DNA of 11,945 bases from an uncultured Collinsella sp. (GTDB taxonomy: Bacteria; Actinomycetota; Coriobacteriia; Coriobacteriales; Coriobacteriaceae). Shown here piece by piece: positions 6,301 through 11,945 of this stretch (position 1 is the stretch's first letter; each line of letters begins with the position of its first letter). Location of the stretch: NCBI GenBank assembly GCA_902465015.1, contig CABQLK010000057.1, forward strand, positions 1-11,945, written 5' to 3'. The translations under genes and the position numbers were made by a program. A model generated the notes under the pieces. That model was not told the DNA's origin. It worked only from the letters and a program-made list of their open reading frames with translations, and made no database searches.

Positions 6301-7005
6301 GTGAGCTTTATCAATACCATTCGCGAGGACATCAAGACCGTCCAAGCGCAGGACCCCGCCGCGCAAAACGGTCTGGTCATCTTCCTTTCCTATCCTGGCC
6401 TGCACGCCAAGTGGAACCACGTGCCCGAGCACTGGCTGTGGGAGCACGGTCATCGCTCGCTCGCCCGTGTACTCTCGCAAATCACCCGCCACATCACCGG
6501 CGTCGAGATTCACCCTGCCGCGCAGATCGGCAAGCACTTCTTTATCGACCACGCCATGGGCGTTGTCATCGGCGAGACCACCATTGTGGGCGACAACTGC
6601 GTGCTCTACCAGGGCGTCACGCTCGGCGGCACCGGCAACGAGACCGGCAAACGCCACCCAACGCTCGGCAACAACGTCACCGTGGGCACGGGCGCCAAGG
6701 TGCTCGGCAACATCCGCATCGGCAACAACGTCAAAATCGGCGGCAACTCGGTCGTCGTCAAGGACGTGCCCGACAACTGCACCGTCGTTGGCGTGCCCGG
6801 GCGCATCATCAAGCGCAACGGCTGCCGCGTGTTCGAGGAGAGCTTCGATGCCAAGCAGCACCGCGAGTACATGCCCGATGACGCCGCCGAGCAGAGTGCC
6901 CTCAACCGCCAAGGCATCACCGAGAACGCCCGCCGCGTCAAAGAACTCGAGCGAGAGGTGGCCGAGCTCAAAGCCCTCGTCGCCAAGCTCGTGGACGAGC
7001 GCTAG
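6301..7005 (+). CDS. cysE: Serine O-acetyltransferase
   Basis: A 234-residue enzyme that acetylates L-serine with acetyl-CoA, the first step of cysteine synthesis. After a short helical N-terminus (1-65), residues 66-170 form a left-handed parallel beta-helix of hexapeptide repeats. Active-site motifs are GVEIHPAAQIG (67-77), FIDHAMGVVIGET (81-93) with catalytic H84, GVTLGGTGNETGKRHP (105-120) with H119, and GVPGRII (164-170). E69 stands where E. coli CysE has the partner aspartate, as in many Gram-positive enzymes. The N-terminal domain is shorter than in E. coli (273 residues), while the C-terminus (205-234) is a charged heptad-like helix likely to form a coiled coil. The GTG start at 6301 has GGGAGG 7 bases upstream. 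No cysK lies beside it. It is monocistronic with a terminator at 7046-7087. Confidence 0.95.
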   Translation: MSFINTIREDIKTVQAQDPAAQNGLVIFLSYPGLHAKWNHVPEHWLWEHGHRSLARVLSQITRHITGVEIHPAAQIGKHFFIDHAMGVVIGETTIVGDNCVLYQGVTLGGTGNETGKRHPTLGNNVTVGTGAKVLGNIRIGNNVKIGGNSVVVKDVPDNCTVVGVPGRIIKRNGCRVFEESFDAKQHREYMPDDAAEQSALNRQGITENARRVKELEREVAELKALVAKLVDER

Positions 7006-7045
7006 GAACGCAAGCGGCACAAAACGACATCGGCATCAACGCAAG

Positions 7046-7087
7046 AAGGCGCGCCAGGGAATCCATCCCCGGCGCGCCTTTCTTTTT
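7046..7087 (+). terminator. Intrinsic terminator of cysE
   Basis: AAGGCGCGCC (7046-7055) pairs perfectly with GGCGCGCCTT (7071-7080), with an inner GGG/CCC pairing, and is followed by TCTTTTT. It starts 40 bases after the cysE stop. Confidence 0.92.
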
Positions 7088-7088
7088 G

Positions 7089-7120
7089 ATGTGACATGCG
7101 GGACTGTCCCTTTGTCACAT
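7089..7120. repeat. REP-like palindrome between cysE and the exporter operon
   Basis: Two nested perfect stems: ATGTGACA (7089-7096) with TGTCACAT (7113-7120), and GGGAC (7100-7104) with GTCCC (7106-7110). It lies between the cysE terminator and the stop codon of the convergent ABC gene, touching that stop by one base. There is no T-run on either side, so it is not a classical terminator. The pattern resembles the dispersed palindromes associated with REP-associated tyrosine transposases, recalled from general knowledge and not checked. It may also protect mRNA 3' ends. Confidence 0.6.
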
Positions 7121-9126
7121 TATGCGAACTGACTCAGATAGAGGTCGGCATAAGCGCCCTCGGCTGCGAGCAGCTCCTTATGCGTGCCCTGCTCGATAAT
7201 GTTGCCGTGATCCATGACCAAGATCAGGTCGGCATCAACAATCGTCGACAGGCGGTGTGCGATCACAAAGCTCGTGCGCCCGCGCATAAGCGCGTCCATG
7301 GCACGGCCGATGGCAAGCTCGGTACGCGTGTCCACGCTTGAGGTCGCCTCGTCCAGGATGAGAATCGCCGGGTTGTTGAGCAGCACGCGTGCGATGGTCA
7401 GCAGCTGACGCTGGCCCTGGCTAATGCTCTCGGCATCGTTGGCCACGCGCGTGTCGTAGCCCTGCGGCATAGTGCGCACAAAGAAGTCGACCTGCGCGGC
7501 ACGAGCGGCGGCCACAATTTCGTCGCGCGTTGCCTCGGGGCAGCCGTAGGCGATGTTTTCGGCAATCGTGCCATCGAACAGCCAGGCGTCCTGCAGCACC
7601 ATGCCAAACTGCTGCCGTAGCTCGCCGCGGTCCATGCGGCTCGTATCCACGCCGTCGAGCGTAATACGCCCGCCGTCAATCTCGTAGAAGCGCATGAGCA
7701 GGTTGATGAGCGTCGTCTTGCCTGCGCCCGTGGTTCCCACCACCGCGATCTTTTGGCCCGGCTCGGCGGTAAACGACACGTCGCGCATAAGCGGCTTGTC
7801 GGGCGAATAACCAAAGCGCACGTGCTCAAAGGAGACGCGGCCCTCTACGCGACCCGGCAGCTTGGCGGCCTCGTCCGGCAGCGGATCGGCTTCCATCTCG
7901 GGCTCATCGAGCAGGTCGAACACGCGCTCCGCACTCGCCAGCGCGCTCTGCAGCGAGTTAAAGGTAAACGACAGCTGCGTCATGGGTTCGGACGCCTCGT
8001 AGATAAACTGAAAGAACGCCTGGAACACGCCGACGGTCATGTGACCGGCAACCAGCATGCTGCAGCCCACCAGCGCGATCACGATCTGCGCCAAACGGCC
8101 GATAAAGCGCACTGCGGGGCCGACAGCATTGATCATAAAGTCGGCCTTGGTGCTCACACGAGCCAGTTCCTTCGAAGCCTCGTGCACCTCAGCGGAGCTC
8201 TGACGCTCGCGGTTAAACGCGCGAATCACCAGACGGCCCGAGTAGCCCTCCTCGACCGCGCTCGTGATTTTGGACACCCACTCCTGGCGCTCGCCGGTCA
8301 CGTCATGTGTGCGACGCGAGACCACTTTGGTCATCAGCAGCGACAGCGCCATAAAGAACAAAAAGACGAGCGTGAGCGGCACGCTAAACACGAACATCAC
8401 GCTCACGGCGCCCACCACGGTGCCGATCGACACCAGCAGCTGCAGCAGTCCGCGCTGCATACTCTCGGACATCTTGTCCAAGTCGTTGGTCGCGCGACTG
8501 ACCACTTCGCCGGGGCGATGCGCGTCAAAGTAGGCGAGCGGCAGGCGGTTGAGCTTTTGCGCGATGCGGTTGCGTAGGCGCAGGTTGAGGCGTTCGGCCA
8601 CGCTCGACATCAAAAAGCTCTGGAGCGCGTAGAACGAGGCAGCCGCTGTCCAAATCATAAAGTAGACGAAGATGGTCTTGCCGCAGTTCTCCCAAGTGAT
8701 GTTGAAGGTGGTTCCGTTGGCAAACGCCACCTGAATGTGGCCCCACAGCTCATCGATCACGCGGGCGCTATATGCCGGCGCGGCAGTGTTAAAGATGACA
8801 TAGAACACAATGCTCGCGAACACGATATAGAAGCGCCAATGGTCGCCGGCAGCCTCACTCCACAGGCGGCGCACCGTCGCCCAGGTATCCCGAGGCGTCT
8901 CGTCCTCGTCTTCGTCGTCCACGTCGCGCATACGCTCTGCCTCGGCGCGGGCGCGCTCGTCCTCGGCACGTTCGTTTTCCTCGTAGAGCGCTTGGCGGCG
9001 AGCCTCGCGCTCGGCTGCAGCCTTGGCGGCGTCATCCAGCTCGGTCGACGCGGCAGCCGTTTCCTCGACCAGTCCCGCGGCAGCGGCGTCATCAACGCCG
9101 CCCTGCTTCTTGAGCTCCTCGGTCAT
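7120..9126 (-). CDS. ABC exporter half-transporter, catalytic subunit of a heterodimer
   Basis: A 668-residue fused membrane-ATPase half-exporter. Residues 1-80 are an Ala/Glu/Arg-rich, strongly charged cytoplasmic extension, partly acidic (DVDDEDEDE, 68-76), longer than in most relatives. Residues 98-410 are the six-helix type IV exporter domain. The ATPase domain has Walker A GTTGAGKTT (464-472), Q-loop Q512, signature SISQGQ (567-572), Walker B ILILDE with catalytic E593, and H-loop H624. The signature is altered (ISQGQ, not LSGGQ) while the catalytic Glu and His are intact, the complement of the upstream partner's pattern. I place the start at ATG 9126, since GGGAGG lies 8 bases before it; the GTG at 9135 falls inside that ribosome site. 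It begins 1 base after the partner's stop, so they are surely co-translated. Likely a multidrug or peptide/lipid exporter; the substrate is unknown. Confidence 0.93.
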   Translation of the reverse strand: MTEELKKQGGVDDAAAAGLVEETAAASTELDDAAKAAAEREARRQALYEENERAEDERARAEAERMRDVDDEDEDETPRDTWATVRRLWSEAAGDHWRFYIVFASIVFYVIFNTAAPAYSARVIDELWGHIQVAFANGTTFNITWENCGKTIFVYFMIWTAAASFYALQSFLMSSVAERLNLRLRNRIAQKLNRLPLAYFDAHRPGEVVSRATNDLDKMSESMQRGLLQLLVSIGTVVGAVSVMFVFSVPLTLVFLFFMALSLLMTKVVSRRTHDVTGERQEWVSKITSAVEEGYSGRLVIRAFNRERQSSAEVHEASKELARVSTKADFMINAVGPAVRFIGRLAQIVIALVGCSMLVAGHMTVGVFQAFFQFIYEASEPMTQLSFTFNSLQSALASAERVFDLLDEPEMEADPLPDEAAKLPGRVEGRVSFEHVRFGYSPDKPLMRDVSFTAEPGQKIAVVGTTGAGKTTLINLLMRFYEIDGGRITLDGVDTSRMDRGELRQQFGMVLQDAWLFDGTIAENIAYGCPEATRDEIVAAARAAQVDFFVRTMPQGYDTRVANDAESISQGQRQLLTIARVLLNNPAILILDEATSSVDTRTELAIGRAMDALMRGRTSFVIAHRLSTIVDADLILVMDHGNIIEQGTHKELLAAEGAYADLYLSQFA

Positions 9127-9127
9127 G

Positions 9128-10864
9128 CTACTCACCTCCCTTCATCTGCGATTCCGCGATGGCGTGGTACACCTCGCAGGTTTCCATAAGCTCGCTATGC
9201 GTGCCCAAGCCCACAATCTCGCCGTCCTTGAGCACGACAATCTGGTCGGCATGCAAAATCGTCGAGATGCGCTGCGCGATGATGAGCACCGCAGCGTCAC
9301 GCGTCTCGTCTTGCAACGCATGACGCAGGGCGGCATCGGTCTTAAAGTCCAGAGCAGAAAAACTGTCATCGAAGATGTACAGGTCGGCGCGCTTCATGAG
9401 CGCGCGAGCAATGGCCAGACGTTGGCGCTGGCCGCCCGAAAAGTTCGTGCCGCCCTGCGCCACCGGGGTATCGAGCCCCTGCGGCTGATCGAGCACAAAG
9501 GTGCTCTGGGCAACCTGCAGCGCATGAAGCATGTCCGCCTCGGTCGCGTCCTCGTTGCCAAAGCGCAGATTGCTTGCCACGGTGCCCGAGAACAGCCATG
9601 CTTTTTGCGGCACATAGGCAATGCGCCCGCGAATCTCGCCTTGCGAAAGGTCGTGCAGATCAACGCCGTCCAGGCGAATGGAGCCCTTGGTGGCATCGTG
9701 GAAGCGCAGCAAGAGCTTGGCCACCGTCGACTTGCCCGAGCCTGTCGAGCCAACGATCGCAGTCGTCTGACCGCGACGGCAGGCAAAGCTCAGGTCGCAC
9801 AGGGTGTCCTCGTCGGCATCGTCAAAGCGAAACGACATGTGGTCGAACACGGCCACCGCATCGGCTTCGTCTTGGGGCTCGTGCGCCCCGTCATCCAGCG
9901 TGCGCTCGCCATCGACGATGCTCGGCTCAATCTCCAACACCTGCTGCGCACGGTTCAGGCACGCGGCAGCACGCGGAAGCGTCAGCACCACCATCTGGGC
10001 CATCATCACAAAGAACAGGATCAGAATTGCATACTCCAGCACCGCCGAGATACTCGCAATCTGCATGGCGTGGGCGCCTACGCGGTTGCCGCCCACCCAC
10101 AGCACCGCCACCTCGGCGATGTTCATCAAAAAGAAGCTTGAGCTGTCGAGGCCCACAAACAGGTGGTTGACTTTGATGGCGTTGGCGGCGTATTCGCTAA
10201 ACACCTCGTCCAGACGCCGTTCCTCGTGGCGCTCCTTGTTAAACGCACGGATGACGCGCACGCCCACAATATTCTCGCGCAGCACCACGTTCATGCGGTC
10301 GATAAAGCCCTGTAGGCGCATAAAAATCGGCGCCGCGTTGGCAACCGTAAAGACCGCCGCCACCAGCACAATCGCAACGGCTACGCCCAGAAGCGTGCCC
10401 ATGGCGGGATCGATAAACCAGGCGAAGATGATGCCCGCCACAGCCAAAAACGGCACGGGCAGCACCAGCTGAATCGTCTGCAGAATCGCCTGCTGAATCA
10501 CGTTGATGTCGTTGAGCGAACGCGTGATCATCGATCCGGTGCCAAAGCGCTCAAAATCGCTGGCCGCGAGCTCGAGCGATTTGTCGTACACGGCATTGCG
10601 GATATCGCAAGCCACGTTGGCGGCCAGGCGCGCCGAAAGATAGCAGCCCAGCACCGTGCCGCCGCTAGCCATGCTGGTCGCGATAAACATGTATAGGCCA
10701 TTGCGTAAAATGTAGTCGACATCGCCCGTGGTAATACCGGTGTTGACCATGTTCGCCAGCATCGTGGGAACCAACAGCGTACCGACGTTATCCACCAGCA
10801 GCACCAGCAGCGTCACTGCGACAAGCCCTCGATATGGCTTTAGAAACCTCATTAACAGTCGCAC
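9128..10864 (-). CDS. ABC exporter half-transporter, degenerate-site subunit of a heterodimer
   Basis: A 578-residue half-exporter: exporter membrane domain at about 13-305 and ATPase domain at about 338-570. Walker A is GSTGSGKST (372-380), Q-loop Q420, and the signature is canonical FSGGQ (475-479). The catalytic glutamate after Walker B is replaced by D500 (YIFDD) and the H-loop histidine by Q531 (IIAQRIST). This subunit's own Walker A/B site should be nearly inactive while its good signature completes the partner's active site, as in the TM287/288, LmrCD and BmrCD types. I use the GTG at 10864: GAGG lies 7 bases before it and the N-terminus MRLLMRFLKPYRG aligns with family starts. It overlaps the end of the MarR gene by 13 bases; ATG 10852 (in a TAATG overlap) is the alternative. 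The ribosome site of the next gene lies within its last codons. Confidence 0.93.
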   Translation of the reverse strand: MRLLMRFLKPYRGLVAVTLLVLLVDNVGTLLVPTMLANMVNTGITTGDVDYILRNGLYMFIATSMASGGTVLGCYLSARLAANVACDIRNAVYDKSLELAASDFERFGTGSMITRSLNDINVIQQAILQTIQLVLPVPFLAVAGIIFAWFIDPAMGTLLGVAVAIVLVAAVFTVANAAPIFMRLQGFIDRMNVVLRENIVGVRVIRAFNKERHEERRLDEVFSEYAANAIKVNHLFVGLDSSSFFLMNIAEVAVLWVGGNRVGAHAMQIASISAVLEYAILILFFVMMAQMVVLTLPRAAACLNRAQQVLEIEPSIVDGERTLDDGAHEPQDEADAVAVFDHMSFRFDDADEDTLCDLSFACRRGQTTAIVGSTGSGKSTVAKLLLRFHDATKGSIRLDGVDLHDLSQGEIRGRIAYVPQKAWLFSGTVASNLRFGNEDATEADMLHALQVAQSTFVLDQPQGLDTPVAQGGTNFSGGQRQRLAIARALMKRADLYIFDDSFSALDFKTDAALRHALQDETRDAAVLIIAQRISTILHADQIVVLKDGEIVGLGTHSELMETCEVYHAIAESQMKGGE

Positions 10865-11352
10865 GACTCCCCCTCACCTTGATTCTCGGCTTGGCTCTCG
10901 GCAGCAATATGCTGCTTAAAGGCATCGCACTCATCGCCGAGTACCTGAGAGAATTTGCCGATCAAGCGCATAATCTCGCGCTGCTCACATGGCTCAAGCG
11001 CGCCAAAGGCTCGCTGCTCGGCCTTGAGTGCCGGCAGCGCATAACGCTCGGCAAATCGCCTGCCCTCTTCGGTCAGGCTCACAACCTTGTTCTTACGACT
11101 GCCTTCGGCAAACTCCAACGTTGCGAAGCCCCGCGCCGTCAAGGTTTTAATTGCCGAGTTGATGGTCTGCTTGCTGTAGAACCATTCGCTTGTCAGACGA
11201 CTTACGGCAATACTGCCGCCCGCCGTGCTGGTATCGACGAGCATCCAATAGGCGCAGTCCGAAAGGCCGCAGGCGCGCGAGAACTCCGAATAGATATGGT
11301 CGAGTCCATTGAGCAACCGATCGAAGTCGACCAGCGTAACCGCACTATTCAT
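10852..11352 (-). CDS. MarR-family transcriptional regulator of the exporter operon
   Basis: A 166-residue winged-helix protein. The core has a helix-turn-helix at about 47-75 (SIAVSRLTSEWFYSKQTINS followed by AIKTLTARGF) and a beta wing at 77-96 (ATLEFAEGSRKNKVVSLTEE), both typical of MarR. The flanking helices (1-40 and 100-150) would form the dimer interface. The C-terminal 15 residues are polar and end in CDC. It is the first gene of a three-gene operon, and its stop overlaps the next gene. A strong promoter lies 48-76 bases upstream with two similar operator-like sequences, so it probably represses its own operon until a ligand, perhaps an exported compound, binds. The start ATG at 11352 has a modest GGTGG ribosome site. 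Confidence 0.9.
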   Translation of the reverse strand: MNSAVTLVDFDRLLNGLDHIYSEFSRACGLSDCAYWMLVDTSTAGGSIAVSRLTSEWFYSKQTINSAIKTLTARGFATLEFAEGSRKNKVVSLTEEGRRFAERYALPALKAEQRAFGALEPCEQREIMRLIGKFSQVLGDECDAFKQHIAAESQAENQGEGESCDC

Positions 11353-11367
11353 CTATCCCACCATTCG

Positions 11368-11423
11368 ATTGTCCGATTTTTGACCAATTTTGTGTCTCTA
11401 GATTAGTCCGAGTTTTGACTATC
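11368..11423. promoter_or_regulatory. Paired operator-like repeats at the MarR promoter
   Basis: GTCCGATTTTTGAC (11371-11384) and GTCCGAGTTTTGAC (11406-11419) are the same 14-mer with one mismatch, 35 bp apart. The distal copy fills the -35/-10 spacer; the proximal copy lies just after the expected transcription start. The proximal copy is the centre of an imperfect palindrome bounded by ATTG (11368-11371) and CAAT (11385-11388). Binding of the MarR protein here is inferred. Confidence 0.5.
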
Positions 11424-11428
11424 GTCAA
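11400..11428 (-). promoter_or_regulatory. Promoter of the MarR-ABC operon
   Basis: On the minus strand TTGACG (11428-11423) and TAATCT (11405-11400) are separated by exactly 17 bases, an excellent pair. Transcription should start near 11393, about 40 bases before the MarR start. The -35 overlaps an exact dyad TTGAC-TATC-GTCAA (11415-11428). Confidence 0.8.
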
Positions 11429-11471
11429 CAGGCTCTCCGCAAATGCGCGCACTTTTATGGCCTATCGGCAG

Positions 11472-11507
11472 AAAAAGACCACCGGCGCGGGGGCAGCGCC
11501 AGCGGTC
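11472..11507 (-). terminator. Intrinsic terminator of the 96-residue protein gene
   Basis: A 12-bp stem with two wobble pairs (11477-11488 with 11496-11507, core GGCGC/GCGCC) and a 7-base loop is followed on the minus strand by TTTTT (11476-11472). It stops the upstream small gene before the MarR promoter. Confidence 0.9.
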
Positions 11508-11533
11508 ACGTGAAAATCGGGTTTTATTGCCTG

Positions 11534-11824
11534 TTAAGCGGCGACGGCTTCATAGACCGTAGCGCCCGAGAAGCTGTCATGCAGGCTCTTGCCGCAGATC
11601 CAAGGCAGCTCGACGACCTCGCAGACCGTGTTGACCAGCTCGGAGCAGTCAGTAAAGTGGCCCTTATCGTTGAGGGCCTCGCAATCCTGAACACGCCAAT
11701 AGCCATCGGTGTGCGTGATGTAGTACTCGTGATCGTTGATCGACACGAAAGCGCGCGTCTTGGAACGCAGCAGCTTCAGAAATCCTTCGAAATCGGTCTC
11801 GACGACATCTCCAGCCTGGAACAT
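11534..11824 (-). CDS. Small protein of unknown function (96 residues)
   Basis: I do not recognise this protein. It has 96 residues, is acidic, and has no signal peptide or membrane helix. It starts MFQAGDVVETDFEGFLKLLR and has a central strand-rich part with aromatic residues (FVSINDHEYYITHTDGYWRV, 36-55). Four cysteines at 58, 70, 78 and 87 are not paired as a CxxC motif; they could bind metal or simply be buried. It looks like one compact alpha/beta domain. The start at ATG 11824 is well supported by AGGAGG 7 bases upstream. A strong terminator follows at 11472-11507, so it is an independently terminated, probably well-translated gene. Coding seems real from ribosome site, terminator and composition. 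Its job is unknown, and position next to the MarR operon does not link them, since a terminator lies between. Confidence 0.75.
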   Translation of the reverse strand: MFQAGDVVETDFEGFLKLLRSKTRAFVSINDHEYYITHTDGYWRVQDCEALNDKGHFTDCSELVNTVCEVVELPWICGKSLHDSFSGATVYEAVAA

Positions 11825-11862
11825 GATAGTTACCTCCTGGCCCGGCGCCACCACGGCGCGTT

Positions 11863-11898
11863 GATAAACGTTGGTACTCCTTTAGTAAAACCTTTATC
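11863..11898 (-). promoter_or_regulatory. Dyad with a start-less ribosome-site sequence in the leader of the small gene
   Basis: GATAAA (11863-11868) and TTTATC (11893-11898) form an exact dyad. Inside it GGT/ACC and ACT/AGT can pair around a loop AAAGG, so AAAGGAG, a good ribosome-site sequence with no ATG, GTG or TTG at useful distance, is held in the hairpin. It may be an operator, a leader hairpin or the remnant of a leader ORF. No clear -35/-10 pair was found in 11825-11945. Confidence 0.3.
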
Positions 11899-11930
11899 AG
11901 AAGTTATGCGGACATCATTTAGGCAAGTGG

Positions 11931-11945
11931 TAAAAAACCGCAGGG
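11931..11945 (-). terminator. Possible 3' half of a terminator cut by the window end
   Basis: On the minus strand the window opens with CCCTGCGG followed by six T residues (A at 11932-11937 on +). This is how the closing arm and T-run of an intrinsic terminator look; the other arm would lie beyond the window and belong to an unseen upstream gene. Confidence 0.35.

Noticed and set aside
6253..7020. A 255-codon minus-strand frame opposite cysE
   Set aside because: Antisense shadow of cysE; repetitive Val/Asp/Ala composition typical of such shadows.
9023..10141. A 372-codon plus-strand frame opposite the ABC genes
   Set aside because: Antisense shadow of two ABC subunits whose motifs are intact; composition is low-complexity at its start.
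1..11945. CRISPR array, phage genes or toxin-antitoxin pair
   Set aside because: No regularly spaced repeats, no phage motifs, and no pair of small overlapping genes with family features.

Overview
The window looks like chromosomal DNA of a high-GC Gram-positive gut bacterium of the class Coriobacteriia, most likely Collinsella. This is inferred from the GC-rich codon use, the strong AGGAGG-type ribosome sites, the dense intrinsic terminators and the gene content. No marker gene in the window proves the genus. All intact genes are housekeeping, transport or regulatory. I see no phage gene, transposase, integrase or CRISPR array.

Layout. Positions 1-335 hold no convincing gene but a strikingly folded DNA/RNA element made of nested perfect stems. 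Positions 336-2117 (-) encode one long protein that joins a TadA-type tRNA adenosine deaminase to a type-2 glycerate kinase. A tRNA-Ser(UGA) on + (2169-2258) runs straight into the stop codon of a convergent TetR-family regulator (2261-2857, -). A divergent lemA (3057-3608, +) ends in a near-ideal terminator. Positions 3691-3955 form a gene-free, visibly AT-richer island trapped between the lemA terminator and the terminator of ilvE (4088-5140, -). The ilvE leader contains a possible leaderless 49-codon upstream ORF that ends in an ATGA overlap with the ilvE start. A DedA-family membrane protein (5430-6077, -) and a serine acetyltransferase CysE (6301-7005, +) are transcribed divergently.

Positions 7120-11352 (-) are a three-gene operon: a MarR-type regulator, then two ABC half-exporters. 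The start and stop codons overlap or nearly touch. The two ATPase domains have complementary defects, the hallmark of a heterodimeric exporter with one consensus and one degenerate ATP site. The promoter carries two copies of a 14-bp sequence 35 bp apart, which suggests autoregulation by the MarR protein and induction by a transported compound. The right end holds a small protein of unknown function (11534-11824, -) with its own strong ribosome site and terminator.

The most unusual items are the folded element at 51-314, the TadA-glycerate kinase fusion, the orphan island at 3691-3955 with its nested inverted repeat, the ilvE leader ORF, the REP-like palindrome at 7089-7120 and the paired operator-like repeats before the MarR gene. 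No complete new defence or mobile system is visible.
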